From JBBPYR01 sp038199755 (GTDB lineage Bacteria; Chloroflexota; Ktedonobacteria; Ktedonobacterales; Ktedonobacteraceae): a stretch of 41,073 nucleotides of DNA. Each line of letters opens with the position of its first letter. Position 1 is the stretch's first letter. Both the position numbers and the translations under genes were made by a program. Below the pieces are notes generated by a model. It saw only the letters and a list, made by a program, of their open reading frames with translations, searched no databases and was not told the DNA's origin. This document shows, in pieces, positions 15,533 through 23,987 of this stretch. The DNA lies in NCBI GenBank assembly GCA_038199755.1, contig JBBPYR010000245.1:1-41073 (forward strand), written 5' to 3'.

Positions 15533-16618
15533 CTAAAGGTGACGCAGTTTTTCAATTACAGCGTCCGCCACCTGTGAGGTGCCAACCGCTGTGGCATCGT
15601 CTGGCCGTGGTTTAAGATCATAGGTGACACTCTTGCCCTCGGCGATAATTTGTGTCAGAGCCTTCTCCAGGCGGATCGCCGCCTCTTTTTCGCGCAAGTG
15701 GCGCAGCATCAGCACACCAGAGAACATCATCGCCATCGGGTTCACCTTATTTTGCCGTGCATATTTAGGCGCGCTGCCATGCACAGGCTCGAACACAGCA
15801 TACTGACTGCCAATGTTCGCCCCTGGTGCAACCCCCAATCCCCCAATCAGGCCAGCGGAAAGATCAGAAATAATATCGCCATACAAATTTGGTAGGACTA
15901 GCACATCGTAGTTTTCTGGCTTTTGTACCAATTGCATACACATGTTATCGACGATACGATCTTCATATTGAATATCGCTATATTCCTTTGCGACCTCATG
16001 GGCCGTAGAGAGAAAGAGGCCATCGGATAGGCGCATAATATTGGCCTTGTGAACCGCCGTTACTTTCCGCCGATTATTAGCACGAGCATATTCAAAAGCA
16101 AACTTTACGATGCGCTTTGTCGCAGCCACCGAGATAAATTTGACACTTATAGCTGAGTTGGGATCAAGCGAGGTGCCAGACATACGCCCAATCGTCTCTA
16201 ACAGCTCTTCGTAGTCCTGTGAGCCGCGCTGAAACTCGATACCAGCGTACAGGTCTTCGGTATTCTCACGCACTATAATGAGATCAATATTTTCATAGCG
16301 GGAACGCAATCCGGTATAGGTCTTGGCGGGTCGGAGATTTGCGTAGAGGTCAAGCTTCTTCCTTAAAGCGACATTCGCACTGCGCATCCCTTTACCAACG
16401 GGAGTAGTAATTGGTCCTTTCAAGCCCACTTTCGTGCGCTTGATAGACTCGACAGCTGCATCAGGCAAGGTTGTGCCACATTTCTCTAGCATTTCCGCTC
16501 CTGCCTGTTGCACATCCCAGTCAAACGAAATACCAGTAGCCTCAAGCACGCGGCGCGTTGCTTCAGTAATCTCTGGTCCCGTTCCGTCGCCTGGAATGAG
16601 CGTAACTGCATACGGCAT
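15533..16618 (-). CDS. icd: Isocitrate dehydrogenase, NAD-type (isopropylmalate dehydrogenase-like family)
   Basis: A 361-residue beta-decarboxylating dehydrogenase that oxidises isocitrate to 2-oxoglutarate in the TCA cycle. Motifs are VTLIPGDGTGPEI, the phosphate-binding loop LKGPITTPVG, LRPAKTYTGLRSRYENIDL, IIVRENTEDLYAGIEF, the catalytic Lys in TAVHKANIMR, NLYGDIISDLSAGL and FEPVHGSAPKYA. The RENTEDLYAGIE wording is closest to NAD-linked isocitrate dehydrogenases, but 3-isopropylmalate and homoisocitrate dehydrogenases share the fold. I chose the ATG at 16618 because GGAGG lies five bases upstream; an ATG at 16630 has no ribosome-binding site. An extended -10 promoter and two direct repeats lie upstream. 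Confidence 0.88.
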   Translation of the reverse strand: MPYAVTLIPGDGTGPEITEATRRVLEATGISFDWDVQQAGAEMLEKCGTTLPDAAVESIKRTKVGLKGPITTPVGKGMRSANVALRKKLDLYANLRPAKTYTGLRSRYENIDLIIVRENTEDLYAGIEFQRGSQDYEELLETIGRMSGTSLDPNSAISVKFISVAATKRIVKFAFEYARANNRRKVTAVHKANIMRLSDGLFLSTAHEVAKEYSDIQYEDRIVDNMCMQLVQKPENYDVLVLPNLYGDIISDLSAGLIGGLGVAPGANIGSQYAVFEPVHGSAPKYARQNKVNPMAMMFSGVLMLRHLREKEAAIRLEKALTQIIAEGKSVTYDLKPRPDDATAVGTSQVADAVIEKLRHL

Positions 16619-16673
16619 GTAATCCTCCATGATAGATAGCCAATTACTCTGAGGGAGACATATAAACCATCCG

Positions 16674-16700
16674 ATTATAGCATATACACACTTTATTCAA
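16674..16700 (-). promoter_or_regulatory. Predicted isocitrate dehydrogenase promoter
   Basis: On the minus strand TGCTATAAT is a perfect extended -10 (16674-16682). TTGAAT (16695-16700) lies 15 bases upstream and may act as the -35. Confidence 0.6.
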
Positions 16701-16730
16701 TCTCACAATCTCCCTATACAATCTCACAAT
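16698..16730. repeat. Two direct 12-base repeats caatctcacaat, 21 bases apart
   Basis: Copies occupy 16698-16709 and 16719-16730. The start-to-start distance of 21 bases is two helical turns, so both copies face the same side of the DNA. The first touches the -35 of the icd promoter, a typical position for an activator or repressor pair. They also lie 60-95 bases beyond the topA stop codon. Confidence 0.6.
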
Positions 16731-16790
16731 AAGCATCACACATATTTTGCAGCTATTGTTCTGCTTACCCCACTCACGCCATGACTCACG

Positions 16791-19259
16791 CTACGGCTTT
16801 GTCAGCTTTGTTTTGCCAGTTGCAGTGCCGGTTGTCTTCTTCTTGGCTGCCGTTCCTGCCTTTGACGTACTCGAGGCTCGGCTCGTGGTTTTGCGTGCGG
16901 CGGGCGTTTTCGCTGCGGCACGGGTGTTAGTCGTGCGGCGCGTCGTAGTCCGTTTTGTCGGTGTTGCTGTGGCACCATCAGCAGCGGATGATGGTGTTGC
17001 CTTCTTACGGGTCGTCTTCGTTGTGCCAGCAGCAGCATCGAGTGATGATGAGTCTGTTGAGGTTGCCTTCCTGCGCGTCGCGCCACCTGTTTTCTTGGCG
17101 GAACCTTGTGGTGATGCCTCTGCGTTACGCTGCGGCACAATCACCTCTTGATAACACACAGGGTCTTGCCCATCTTTCACCACCACCATCAGGCCGCCAC
17201 AATTCGGACAAGGGTCGGCAATTGGCCGTTCCCAAATGGCAAAGTTACAGGTGGGGTAGTTGGAACAGCCGTAAAAGGTACGCTTCTTCAGTCGCGTTTT
17301 ACGCTCAACCAGATCGCCGCCACAGTTCGGACAGAGCGCGCCAGTCTTGTTGACAAACGAGCGTTTATAGTCACATTCTGGGAAGCCTGAGCAGGAGAGA
17401 AAGCGCCCAAAACGACTGGTGCGAATGACAAGATTACGACCACATTGAGGGCAAATCTCGTCGGTCTCTTCCAGCGTCTTTTGGACGCGCTCCATCTCGG
17501 CTTCGGCTTTCTTCATCGTATCTTTGAAATCGTCATAGAAGCCATGCAAAAACTCTGTCCAGGAGTAGCGTCCTTCCTCGACATCATCAAGTTTGCGCTC
17601 CATTTCAGCGGTGAAGCGAACATCGACAATATCCGGGAAGTGCTTGGTCATCATCTCATTGACCTTCTCGCCCAACGACGTTGGCACGAAACGTCGCTGC
17701 TCCTGATCGACATAGCCGCGATCCTGAATGGTACTAATGATTGGCACATAGGTGCTTGGGCGTCCGATGCCTTGCTCTTCCAGTTCTTTGATCAGGCTGG
17801 CCTCAGTGAAGCGCGGAGGCGGCTGTGTGAAATGCTGCTCTGGTTTGAGGCCATGCAGGTCAAGCGTTTCGTCTACCTTCATAATAGGTAGCTGCTTTTC
17901 ATCTTCCTCACGCGGCCACACCGCGTAGAAGCCAGGGAACTTGAGATTTGAGCCGGTGGCACGGAAGACATATTGCTTGGCAACGATATCGACGCGCACC
18001 GTGTCAAACACTGCGGGCGTCATGAAACTAGCAACAAACCTGCGCCAGATCAGGTTGTATAACTTGAACTGGTCTGGTGAAAGGAACGCCTTGACGATTT
18101 GCGGTGTCAGCGAGACATCGGTTGGGCGGATGGCTTCGTGAGCATCCTGTGTCGTAGCCTTTGCCTTTCCTATACGCCCCGGACCCACATAGGGCTGTCC
18201 GTACTCCTGCTTGATGTATGCCTTGACACGCCCCTGAGCCTCTTCAGAAACACGGGTTGAGTCTGTACGCATATAGGTAATCAAGCCCTGATGCCCACGC
18301 TCACCTAGTTCAATACCTTCATACAAATGCTGGGCAAGGCTCATGGTTTTCTTTGGCTTAAAGTACAGGCGCACCGAGGCATCTTGCTGCATGGTGCTGG
18401 TCGTATAGGGCAGGTAGGGCTGGCGACGCTGCTCACGCTCCTCATACTTCAAGATGCGATAGGTCGCGCCTTTCAGTTCTGCGAGGATCGTGTCCGCTTC
18501 CTCTTGCGAGGTGATTTTTATACGACCCTTCTCCGTCTTTGGTGCTTTCGCGCCATTTGCAGCATTCGCTTGCTCCTCTTTATCAGAGGTCTGCTCGTCA
18601 CTATTGTACGTGCCAATATCTTTGAGCCGTGCAATCAACGCCGCCTCGAAATGCTGTTTGTCCTTTTGTTTGCTCAGGGTGGCGGTAATGCTCCAATATT
18701 CTTCTGGTACGAAGGCGCGAATCTCGAACTCGCGGTCACAGATCAGTCGTAACGCAACCGACTGCACACGGCCCGCGCTTGTGCCCGATTGAATACGCCG
18801 CCACAGCAGGGGGCTAATTTTGTAACCAACGAGCCGATCTAGCACACGACGCGCTTGCTGCGCATTAAACAAGTCTTCATCGATATCACGCGGTTTCTTA
18901 ATCGCTTCCTGCACCGCACTTTTGGTAATCTCATTAAAAACGGCACGGCGGGGATTTTGCAGATCGAGCAAGTGTTTGAGCGACCAAGCAATAAACTCTC
19001 CTTCACGATCAGGGTCAGGTGCCAGAAACACTTCATCAGCGCGTTTGGAGGCAGCTTTTAGTTCGCTAATGAGTTTATCTTTTTTCTCGATGACTTCGTA
19101 CTTAGGAGCAAAATCTTTCCGTGTGTTAACACCCAATCCCTTTTTGGGCAGGTCCATAATATGGCCCATAGAGGCACGAACTTCAAAATCGCGCCCTAAA
19201 AATTTCTCAATTGTTTTTGCTTTTGCTGGTGATTCTACAATTACTAGCTTTTTTGCCAT
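16791..19259 (-). CDS. topA: DNA topoisomerase I
   Basis: An 822-residue type IA topoisomerase that relaxes negative supercoils. The Toprim domain starts MAKKLVIVESPAKAKTIEKF and has DPDREGE. The active-site tyrosine is in GLITYMRTDSTRVS, and TSAGRVQSVALRL and GIGRPSTYVPII are further family motifs. Three C4 zinc ribbons follow in the C-terminal third (CPQCGR/CSGFPEC, CPNCGG/CSNYPTC, CPNCGG/C). The last 110 residues are a low-complexity Lys/Arg/Ala/Thr/Ser tail, histone H1-like, as known for some actinobacterial TopA. An Asn/Gly/Lys-rich insertion lies near residues 215-245. ATG 19259 is preceded by an in-frame TTG that could be read as the start. A candidate extended -10 (19336-19344) lies upstream. 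Confidence 0.95.
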   Translation of the reverse strand: MAKKLVIVESPAKAKTIEKFLGRDFEVRASMGHIMDLPKKGLGVNTRKDFAPKYEVIEKKDKLISELKAASKRADEVFLAPDPDREGEFIAWSLKHLLDLQNPRRAVFNEITKSAVQEAIKKPRDIDEDLFNAQQARRVLDRLVGYKISPLLWRRIQSGTSAGRVQSVALRLICDREFEIRAFVPEEYWSITATLSKQKDKQHFEAALIARLKDIGTYNSDEQTSDKEEQANAANGAKAPKTEKGRIKITSQEEADTILAELKGATYRILKYEEREQRRQPYLPYTTSTMQQDASVRLYFKPKKTMSLAQHLYEGIELGERGHQGLITYMRTDSTRVSEEAQGRVKAYIKQEYGQPYVGPGRIGKAKATTQDAHEAIRPTDVSLTPQIVKAFLSPDQFKLYNLIWRRFVASFMTPAVFDTVRVDIVAKQYVFRATGSNLKFPGFYAVWPREEDEKQLPIMKVDETLDLHGLKPEQHFTQPPPRFTEASLIKELEEQGIGRPSTYVPIISTIQDRGYVDQEQRRFVPTSLGEKVNEMMTKHFPDIVDVRFTAEMERKLDDVEEGRYSWTEFLHGFYDDFKDTMKKAEAEMERVQKTLEETDEICPQCGRNLVIRTSRFGRFLSCSGFPECDYKRSFVNKTGALCPNCGGDLVERKTRLKKRTFYGCSNYPTCNFAIWERPIADPCPNCGGLMVVVKDGQDPVCYQEVIVPQRNAEASPQGSAKKTGGATRRKATSTDSSSLDAAAGTTKTTRKKATPSSAADGATATPTKRTTTRRTTNTRAAAKTPAARKTTSRASSTSKAGTAAKKKTTGTATGKTKLTKP

Positions 19260-19335
19260 CAACCTGTCCCACCGTTTACTTACTTACTATTGGGTCCTCT
19301 ACAGAGGTTTATACATAACCATCAGTCTCCATGAT

Positions 19336-19344
19336 AGAATAGCA
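19336..19344 (-). promoter_or_regulatory. Weak extended -10 candidate for topA
   Basis: Minus-strand TGCTATTCT without a recognisable -35, about 80 bases before the topA start. The inverted pair cctct-ac-agagg at 19296-19307 lies in the predicted leader. Confidence 0.3.
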
Positions 19345-19459
19345 TACCATGACAAGACCTTCTTCACACTAAGGAACGAAAAAACCGCGCCAAAAATTTC
19401 TTATGAGCATACTATACTATAGCAAGTGCTCCTATTCTTCCAGAAAAGAAGGTTATATC

Positions 19460-19488
19460 TTGACCCAATTGCGCTTGCATGCTATGCT
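19460..19488 (+). promoter_or_regulatory. Predicted promoter of the murT-gatD operon
   Basis: TTGACC (19460-19465) and TATGCT (19483-19488) are separated by 17 bases. It overlaps an in-frame ATG at 19479, which shows that translation must begin later, at 19551. Confidence 0.65.
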
Positions 19489-19550
19489 GCAAACAACAAT
19501 ATTACAAGAAAAAACATTCGCTCCCTTGTAAGGCTGCGAAAGGCTGCGAC

Positions 19551-21263
19551 ATGCAAAAACAAAAATCATCCCGATTGAGTTTCTCCAAGGCGCGCTCACA
19601 ACGACGTGAACGTTCAAATAAACAGGCAAACAGTATTACAAACACGTTGAAAGGTGGCCGAAAACGCCCTCCTCAGAAACGTCAGTACAAACGTGGTTCG
19701 CTGCGGGCAGGTCTGGCCGTGCTCAGTGGACGAGCTGCGGGCGCAATCAGTCGCCGTCTGCATCTCGGGGGTGGCACGAGCATCGTCGGCGTGGTTGCTC
19801 AGCGTCTATACCCAGATATCGTCCAACATCTTGCCGCCCAGTTAGAATATGGCAGCATTATGGTGAGCGGCACCAATGGGAAAACAACAACCAGCGGCTT
19901 TATTTCCGCAATTGTGAGTGATGCGGGTATACACGTCTGGCGCAACCGTGAAGGCTCTAATTTAATGCGTGGCGTCGCAAGCTCACTCGTCATCCGAGCT
20001 TTACCCAATGGCCAACTACGCCGCTCAGGAAAAGCTCTTTCTGTCCTAGAGATTGATGAAGCGGTCTTGCCACAAGTGACACAGATTGTCTCACCACGCG
20101 TCCTTGTCTTAACGAACCTATTTCGCGATCAACTCGATCGTTATGGCGAAGTTGATAGCGTAGTTACTTATTGGAAGCAAGCAATCAGCACGCTACCAGC
20201 AGAGACAACGCTCGTGCTCAATGCCGATGACCCCGCCATTGCTGTGTTGGGCGAGTCCTATACAGGCAAGGTTCTTTATTATGGTATCGAAGACCTCTCA
20301 CTCGACATCAGCAGCACACAGCACAATAAACGCCATCAAGTGATTGATACGCGGACGTGTCCACGCTGTGGTAGTGAGTATCAGTATGATGTACGCTTCT
20401 ATAGCCATATGGGACACTACCATTGTCCGCAAGGGGATACACAGCGTCCACAGCCAGAAATACGAGCCTTACAGGTGCAGGTGGACGATTTTGACCGCTT
20501 GCGTACCGTGATAGGAATAGGGGATACACAACAAGAAGTGACCGTTCCACTGCCTGGGCTGTATAATGTCTATAATGCGCTGGCCGCAGCCGCAGCCGCA
20601 CACGCCCTCGACATTGGTTGGGGGCCGATAGTAAGTGGTATTGAACAATCAAAGCCTGCCTTTGGACGGGGAGAACGCATTCAAGCTGATGGGCGCACAC
20701 TGCGTTTGCTGCTTGCCAAAAATCCGACGGGCTTCAATGAAGTGTTACGTACACTCTTTAGTGATGGCTCCTCACGACATGTGCTATTCGTCCTGAATGA
20801 TAACATTGCCGATGGCCGTGATATTTCCTGGATCTGGGATGTCGATTTTGAACGCGCACGTGGCCTCTTGAGCACGCTGGTGCTAGCAGGCACACGCGCA
20901 TTTGACTTAGCACTACGCCTCAAGCTTGCAGGCATTCCACAAGACGAGATGCTGATTGTGCCAGCAACGCCCTTACGGACGACGCGCAATGATGAAACGG
21001 CTAGAAACCGTTCCCGCCGTGCTGCGACAGCGTTGAAAGCGGAGCAAGGTGAAACGGCAACCGCATTTACCACGCCGCCGAAGAATTATGTATCGGTAGC
21101 GCATACATATGGATTGAAGAAGGCACTCGATACAGCCTTGGACAAGACGCCACGAGGTGAAACTTTGTTTATCATCCCTACGTATACTGGCTTATTAGAA
21201 GTACATCATGAGCTTGAATTGCGTGGGCTAGCACCACACTATTGGGAAGGAGACACCGTGTGA
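19551..21263 (+). CDS. murT: Lipid II isoglutaminyl synthase, Mur-ligase subunit
   Basis: A 570-residue cytoplasmic subunit that, with GatD, amidates the D-glutamate of the lipid II stem peptide. The Mur-ligase ATP loop is MVSGTNGKTTTSGFIS, followed by the central EIDEAVLPQV and LFRDQLDRYGEVD. A four-cysteine zinc site (TCPRCGSEYQYD to HYHCPQGD) lies mid-protein, as in known MurT. The C-terminal DUF1727 domain includes KNPTGFNEVLRTL and FVLNDNIADGRDISWIWDVDFE. The ATG at 19551 has GAAAGG upstream and lies downstream of the promoter at 19460-19488. The first 65 residues are a Lys/Arg-rich extension not usual in the family. The stop overlaps gatD. Confidence 0.92.
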   Translation: MQKQKSSRLSFSKARSQRRERSNKQANSITNTLKGGRKRPPQKRQYKRGSLRAGLAVLSGRAAGAISRRLHLGGGTSIVGVVAQRLYPDIVQHLAAQLEYGSIMVSGTNGKTTTSGFISAIVSDAGIHVWRNREGSNLMRGVASSLVIRALPNGQLRRSGKALSVLEIDEAVLPQVTQIVSPRVLVLTNLFRDQLDRYGEVDSVVTYWKQAISTLPAETTLVLNADDPAIAVLGESYTGKVLYYGIEDLSLDISSTQHNKRHQVIDTRTCPRCGSEYQYDVRFYSHMGHYHCPQGDTQRPQPEIRALQVQVDDFDRLRTVIGIGDTQQEVTVPLPGLYNVYNALAAAAAAHALDIGWGPIVSGIEQSKPAFGRGERIQADGRTLRLLLAKNPTGFNEVLRTLFSDGSSRHVLFVLNDNIADGRDISWIWDVDFERARGLLSTLVLAGTRAFDLALRLKLAGIPQDEMLIVPATPLRTTRNDETARNRSRRAATALKAEQGETATAFTTPPKNYVSVAHTYGLKKALDTALDKTPRGETLFIIPTYTGLLEVHHELELRGLAPHYWEGDTV

Positions 21264-22222
21264 TGAATAGCTTTACCGCGCCACTCACGCTCACATTAGG
21301 TCATTTATATCCGAATCAGTTGAATTTGTATGGTGATCGTGGCAATATTATGACATTGAAGCATCGTTGTCAGGCTCGCGGTATTCAGTTCCGTGTTGTC
21401 GAGCTAGGCCTTGGTGATGCTCTGGCACCCGACGAATATGATATGCTCTTTATCGGTGGAGGACAGGACAGGGAACAGGCTCCCGTGGCTGAAGACTTGC
21501 ATGAGATGAAGGGCATTGGCTTATGGGCCGCGATTGAAGACGACATGCCTGTGCTGGCAGTATGCGGCGGTTATCAGTTATTAGCGCACTATTATCGCCC
21601 GGCAGAAGGACCAGATATGCGCGGCTTGGGCGTTTTCGACGCCTGGACCATTCACAAAGGTATAAACGTTCCACGCTGCATCGGCGATATAGCGATTAGT
21701 TGGGGTGGAAGTACACTCGTTGGCTTTGAGAATCATGGCGGTCGCACCTATCTAGGGACTGCCAAGCCACTTGGGAAAGTGTTGAAGGGATACGGCAACA
21801 ACGCAGAGGATCAGACAGAAGGGGCAACGTACCGCAACGCCTTCGGCACCTATATGCATGGGTCGCTCCTTCCGAAGAATCCACACTTTGCCGATCATCT
21901 CATCACCCTGGCATTAAAACGGAAGTATGGCGAAATGGAAGATCCAGTACCGCCTTTAGAAGAGAATGTCTTGCAAGAAGCTATCCTTGATACTCATGCC
22001 AAAAATGGTACAAATGAAGCTATGCCATCGGTTATACTACCTGTAGCGGCTTCTGCACACAACGAATTGACTGTACTTTCAACGTTAGATGATGGATTGG
22101 AATGGGAGGCCCATGCCTCTCTACTTGAACGTCTAGGATTATATGCGGCGGCAAACAAAGCATTGCGGTCATATACATTACAAGCGGCAAATGCGTCTTT
22201 TACAGCACACGCCCTAACCTGA
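21263..22222 (+). CDS. gatD: Lipid II isoglutaminyl synthase, glutamine amidotransferase subunit
   Basis: A 319-residue class I amidotransferase-like subunit that supplies ammonia from glutamine to MurT. The nucleophile is Cys101 in LAVCGGYQLL and the catalytic His is His199 in TYMHGSLLPKNP; GFENHGGRTYLG is also conserved. The start ATG at 21263 overlaps the murT TGA (TGATG), with GAAGGAG before it, so coupling is expected. The usual length is about 240-260 residues; the last 75 or so (from about 245) are an extra region ending in a helix-rich stretch of Leu and Ala, with no recognised domain. A zinc-finger gene follows 29 bases later. Confidence 0.92.
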   Translation: MNSFTAPLTLTLGHLYPNQLNLYGDRGNIMTLKHRCQARGIQFRVVELGLGDALAPDEYDMLFIGGGQDREQAPVAEDLHEMKGIGLWAAIEDDMPVLAVCGGYQLLAHYYRPAEGPDMRGLGVFDAWTIHKGINVPRCIGDIAISWGGSTLVGFENHGGRTYLGTAKPLGKVLKGYGNNAEDQTEGATYRNAFGTYMHGSLLPKNPHFADHLITLALKRKYGEMEDPVPPLEENVLQEAILDTHAKNGTNEAMPSVILPVAASAHNELTVLSTLDDGLEWEAHASLLERLGLYAAANKALRSYTLQAANASFTAHALT

Positions 22223-22251
22223 CGTTTCTGCTATGCAAGGAAAACCATGCT

Positions 22252-22905
22252 ATGAGTGCTGATCGATCAATGGCTCGTTGCTCTTTTTGTGGTCGCTCCT
22301 CTTCTGAGGTCCGGCGTATGATTGCAGGTCCTGGAGCTGCCAATATATGCGATGAGTGCTTACGGCTCTGCGACGACATTCTTCAGGACACCACACCATT
22401 CTCAGAAAAAGCGTTAGAGTTGGCCTCACGTCCCCCCGTCGTTGTCACCGCTCCTCAGATTCGAGAACAGTTACCAAATAATGCGATAGTGGGGTCGGGA
22501 GTCGGGGTGGGGCAAGAACCACTGCGCATAGTAAATGTGGAATCAGAACAGAAGCAGCAAGACATGACTTTATTGCTGCACCGTATCCAATTTTACGCGA
22601 CCCATTTTGAATTGCATTACCTGTGGATTAGACCGCCATTTACGGCTGGCTTTGCCTTTGTGCCACGCCTCATCTTTTCCATAACAGATAACACGGGCAC
22701 ACAATGGCTGGGCGAACGTGGCGGCACACTACTCGCACGTCCAGAATTAGCCAGTGGCCCTAATCATGCTGTCTATCAGGGAAATGCCCGTTTCCAGAAG
22801 GTGCCATCCCCTGAAGCGCATATGCTGACCATTCGTGCTGTAGACCCGATTGGGCAATTTGACGAGTCACCACCTACCCCTTGGCACTTTGAGGTCACGT
22901 TCTAA
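22252..22905 (+). CDS. ClpX-type C4 zinc-finger protein without ATPase domain
   Basis: A 217-residue protein whose first 50 residues are a clear ClpX zinc-binding domain: Cys10, Cys13, Cys33 and Cys36 in ARCSFCGRSSSEVRRMIAGP and ICDECLRLCDDIL. In ClpX this dimeric domain recognises substrates and adaptors. The AAA+ ATPase that should follow is absent. A linker leads to a roughly 120-residue domain (about 100-217) rich in beta strands and aromatics, ending PPTPWHFEVTF, which I do not recognise. It follows gatD closely, so it is probably the third gene of the murT operon. A link to cell-wall work or to protease adaptor function is speculative. Confidence 0.8.
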   Translation: MSADRSMARCSFCGRSSSEVRRMIAGPGAANICDECLRLCDDILQDTTPFSEKALELASRPPVVVTAPQIREQLPNNAIVGSGVGVGQEPLRIVNVESEQKQQDMTLLLHRIQFYATHFELHYLWIRPPFTAGFAFVPRLIFSITDNTGTQWLGERGGTLLARPELASGPNHAVYQGNARFQKVPSPEAHMLTIRAVDPIGQFDESPPTPWHFEVTF

Positions 22906-22911
22906 GAAAAA

Positions 22912-22956
22912 AGCAGTGACGACGTGGTATCTGTAAAATACCACGCCGTTACTGCT
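22912..22956. terminator. Bidirectional terminator between the zinc-finger gene and hpf
   Basis: Arms 22912-22930 and 22938-22956 pair over 19 bases with two G-U-type positions and a seven-base loop. On the minus strand it is followed by six T residues, a strong terminator for hpf. On the plus strand it lacks a T tract. Confidence 0.8.
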
Positions 22957-22977
22957 GTATGACTGTAGCTTGTTTGC

Positions 22978-23604
22978 TTACTCTATGCTGGGAATGAGTA
23001 GACCATAGCCACCCTGTTCCAGTTTATACATCACATTGACACTTTTGCTCTCTTCGTTAAAGAAGGGGAAAAATGTCGCGCCAGTCTCCTCCATCTGAGC
23101 AATCACTTCCTGACCATTCATAGGTTCCGTGGGCAGGTTGCGAATCTCCACGATGCGTGACCACATTGCTTCGTTGTCCTCCTCCTCAACACTGCTATCA
23201 AATTGCAAATCGCTGACATCCAGTTCATCATCAGCAGCAGTAAGGACACCAGAACGTGCAAGGGAAAGCACATTCACCTTCTCCTGCACATGCACATGGC
23301 GTTTGGCCGTGGTCTGACGATCTTTCTGCCGTTCAAGTTGCGTTTCGATCTTATCAATTACAAGATCAAGCGCAGTACTGGCATTGACAGCACTTACCTC
23401 ACTACGTACGGGATGGGAGTTCAATGCGAGTGCCAAATGGACGGAAAAGCGATCGCGTAAACTGCGTGTTCGTTCCTCGGATACTGTTACCTCAACTCGT
23501 GTCTGCTCACCCACAAGACGAGAGAGCCGCTGAACCTTGCGCTCAATCCGTTGACGCAACTGTGGCGTCACCTCCATTTGTCTCCCTTTAATCACAATTT
23601 GCAT
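22978..23604 (-). CDS. hpf: Ribosome hibernation promoting factor, long form
   Basis: A 208-residue HPF. The N-terminal S30AE domain (1-105), starting MQIVIKGRQMEVTPQLRQRI, binds the 30S decoding region in stationary phase. The C-terminal domain (about 150-208), with EIRNLPTEPMNGQEVIAQM and a terminal beta-rich segment, dimerises to give 100S ribosomes. The ATG at 23604 has GGTAGGAAAG upstream; the same frame extends to 23688, but that start has no support. The promoter at 23691-23699 is a perfect extended -10. Confidence 0.93.
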   Translation of the reverse strand: MQIVIKGRQMEVTPQLRQRIERKVQRLSRLVGEQTRVEVTVSEERTRSLRDRFSVHLALALNSHPVRSEVSAVNASTALDLVIDKIETQLERQKDRQTTAKRHVHVQEKVNVLSLARSGVLTAADDELDVSDLQFDSSVEEEDNEAMWSRIVEIRNLPTEPMNGQEVIAQMEETGATFFPFFNEESKSVNVMYKLEQGGYGLLIPSIE

Positions 23605-23690
23605 AGCTTTCCTACCTTCTCTTTCCAATTCCAAAAACCAAAACAAACGTCTATTGGAAGGGATACGCGGGGATACATGAACACACATCT

Positions 23691-23699
23691 ATTATACCA
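23691..23699 (-). promoter_or_regulatory. Extended -10 promoter of hpf
   Basis: On the minus strand TGGTATAAT is a perfect TGn-TATAAT. The -35 region is poor. Transcription would begin near 23684, about 80 bases before the start codon. Confidence 0.6.
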
Positions 23700-23987
23700 T
23701 CAGGACAAAGTGTTGATGCCTGTTGTCCATTATTTTTTCATAAAGAGCTTTTCTGTCAGGTTGCTATAGATGGCTATCAATCTAGATGAAAAACGTGTTA
23801 TCCAGATATTGAGTTTGTCCCTCTTTATTGCTATCGGCATGAATAAAATTTCATATACCTGCAAGGCATATTCATAAAAAATTCATGCAAGAATGCTATG
23901 CTTACCATCACAAATACATGGATAGTAAGGAGAGGGCATTTCCTGCTACAGAAGAGCGTGTTACAGCAGAAGCCCACAAAGCACAAT
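23700..23987. other. Intergenic region upstream of the CGK-cysteine gene
   Basis: The stretch is AT-rich. The only motif I can support is an extended -10, TGCTATGCT, at 23894-23902 on the plus strand, which could serve the gene at 23988. AAGGAGAGG at 23926-23934 is a good ribosome-binding site without a matching start codon in the downstream frame. Confidence 0.4.

Noticed and set aside
16747..17151. 134-codon plus-strand ORF opposite the topA tail
   Set aside because: It is a mirror of the low-complexity Lys/Ala/Thr tail of topA and has valine-rich nonsense composition.
19479..19550. Upstream in-frame start of murT at 19479
   Set aside because: It lies within the predicted promoter at 19460-19488, so it would not be in the transcript.
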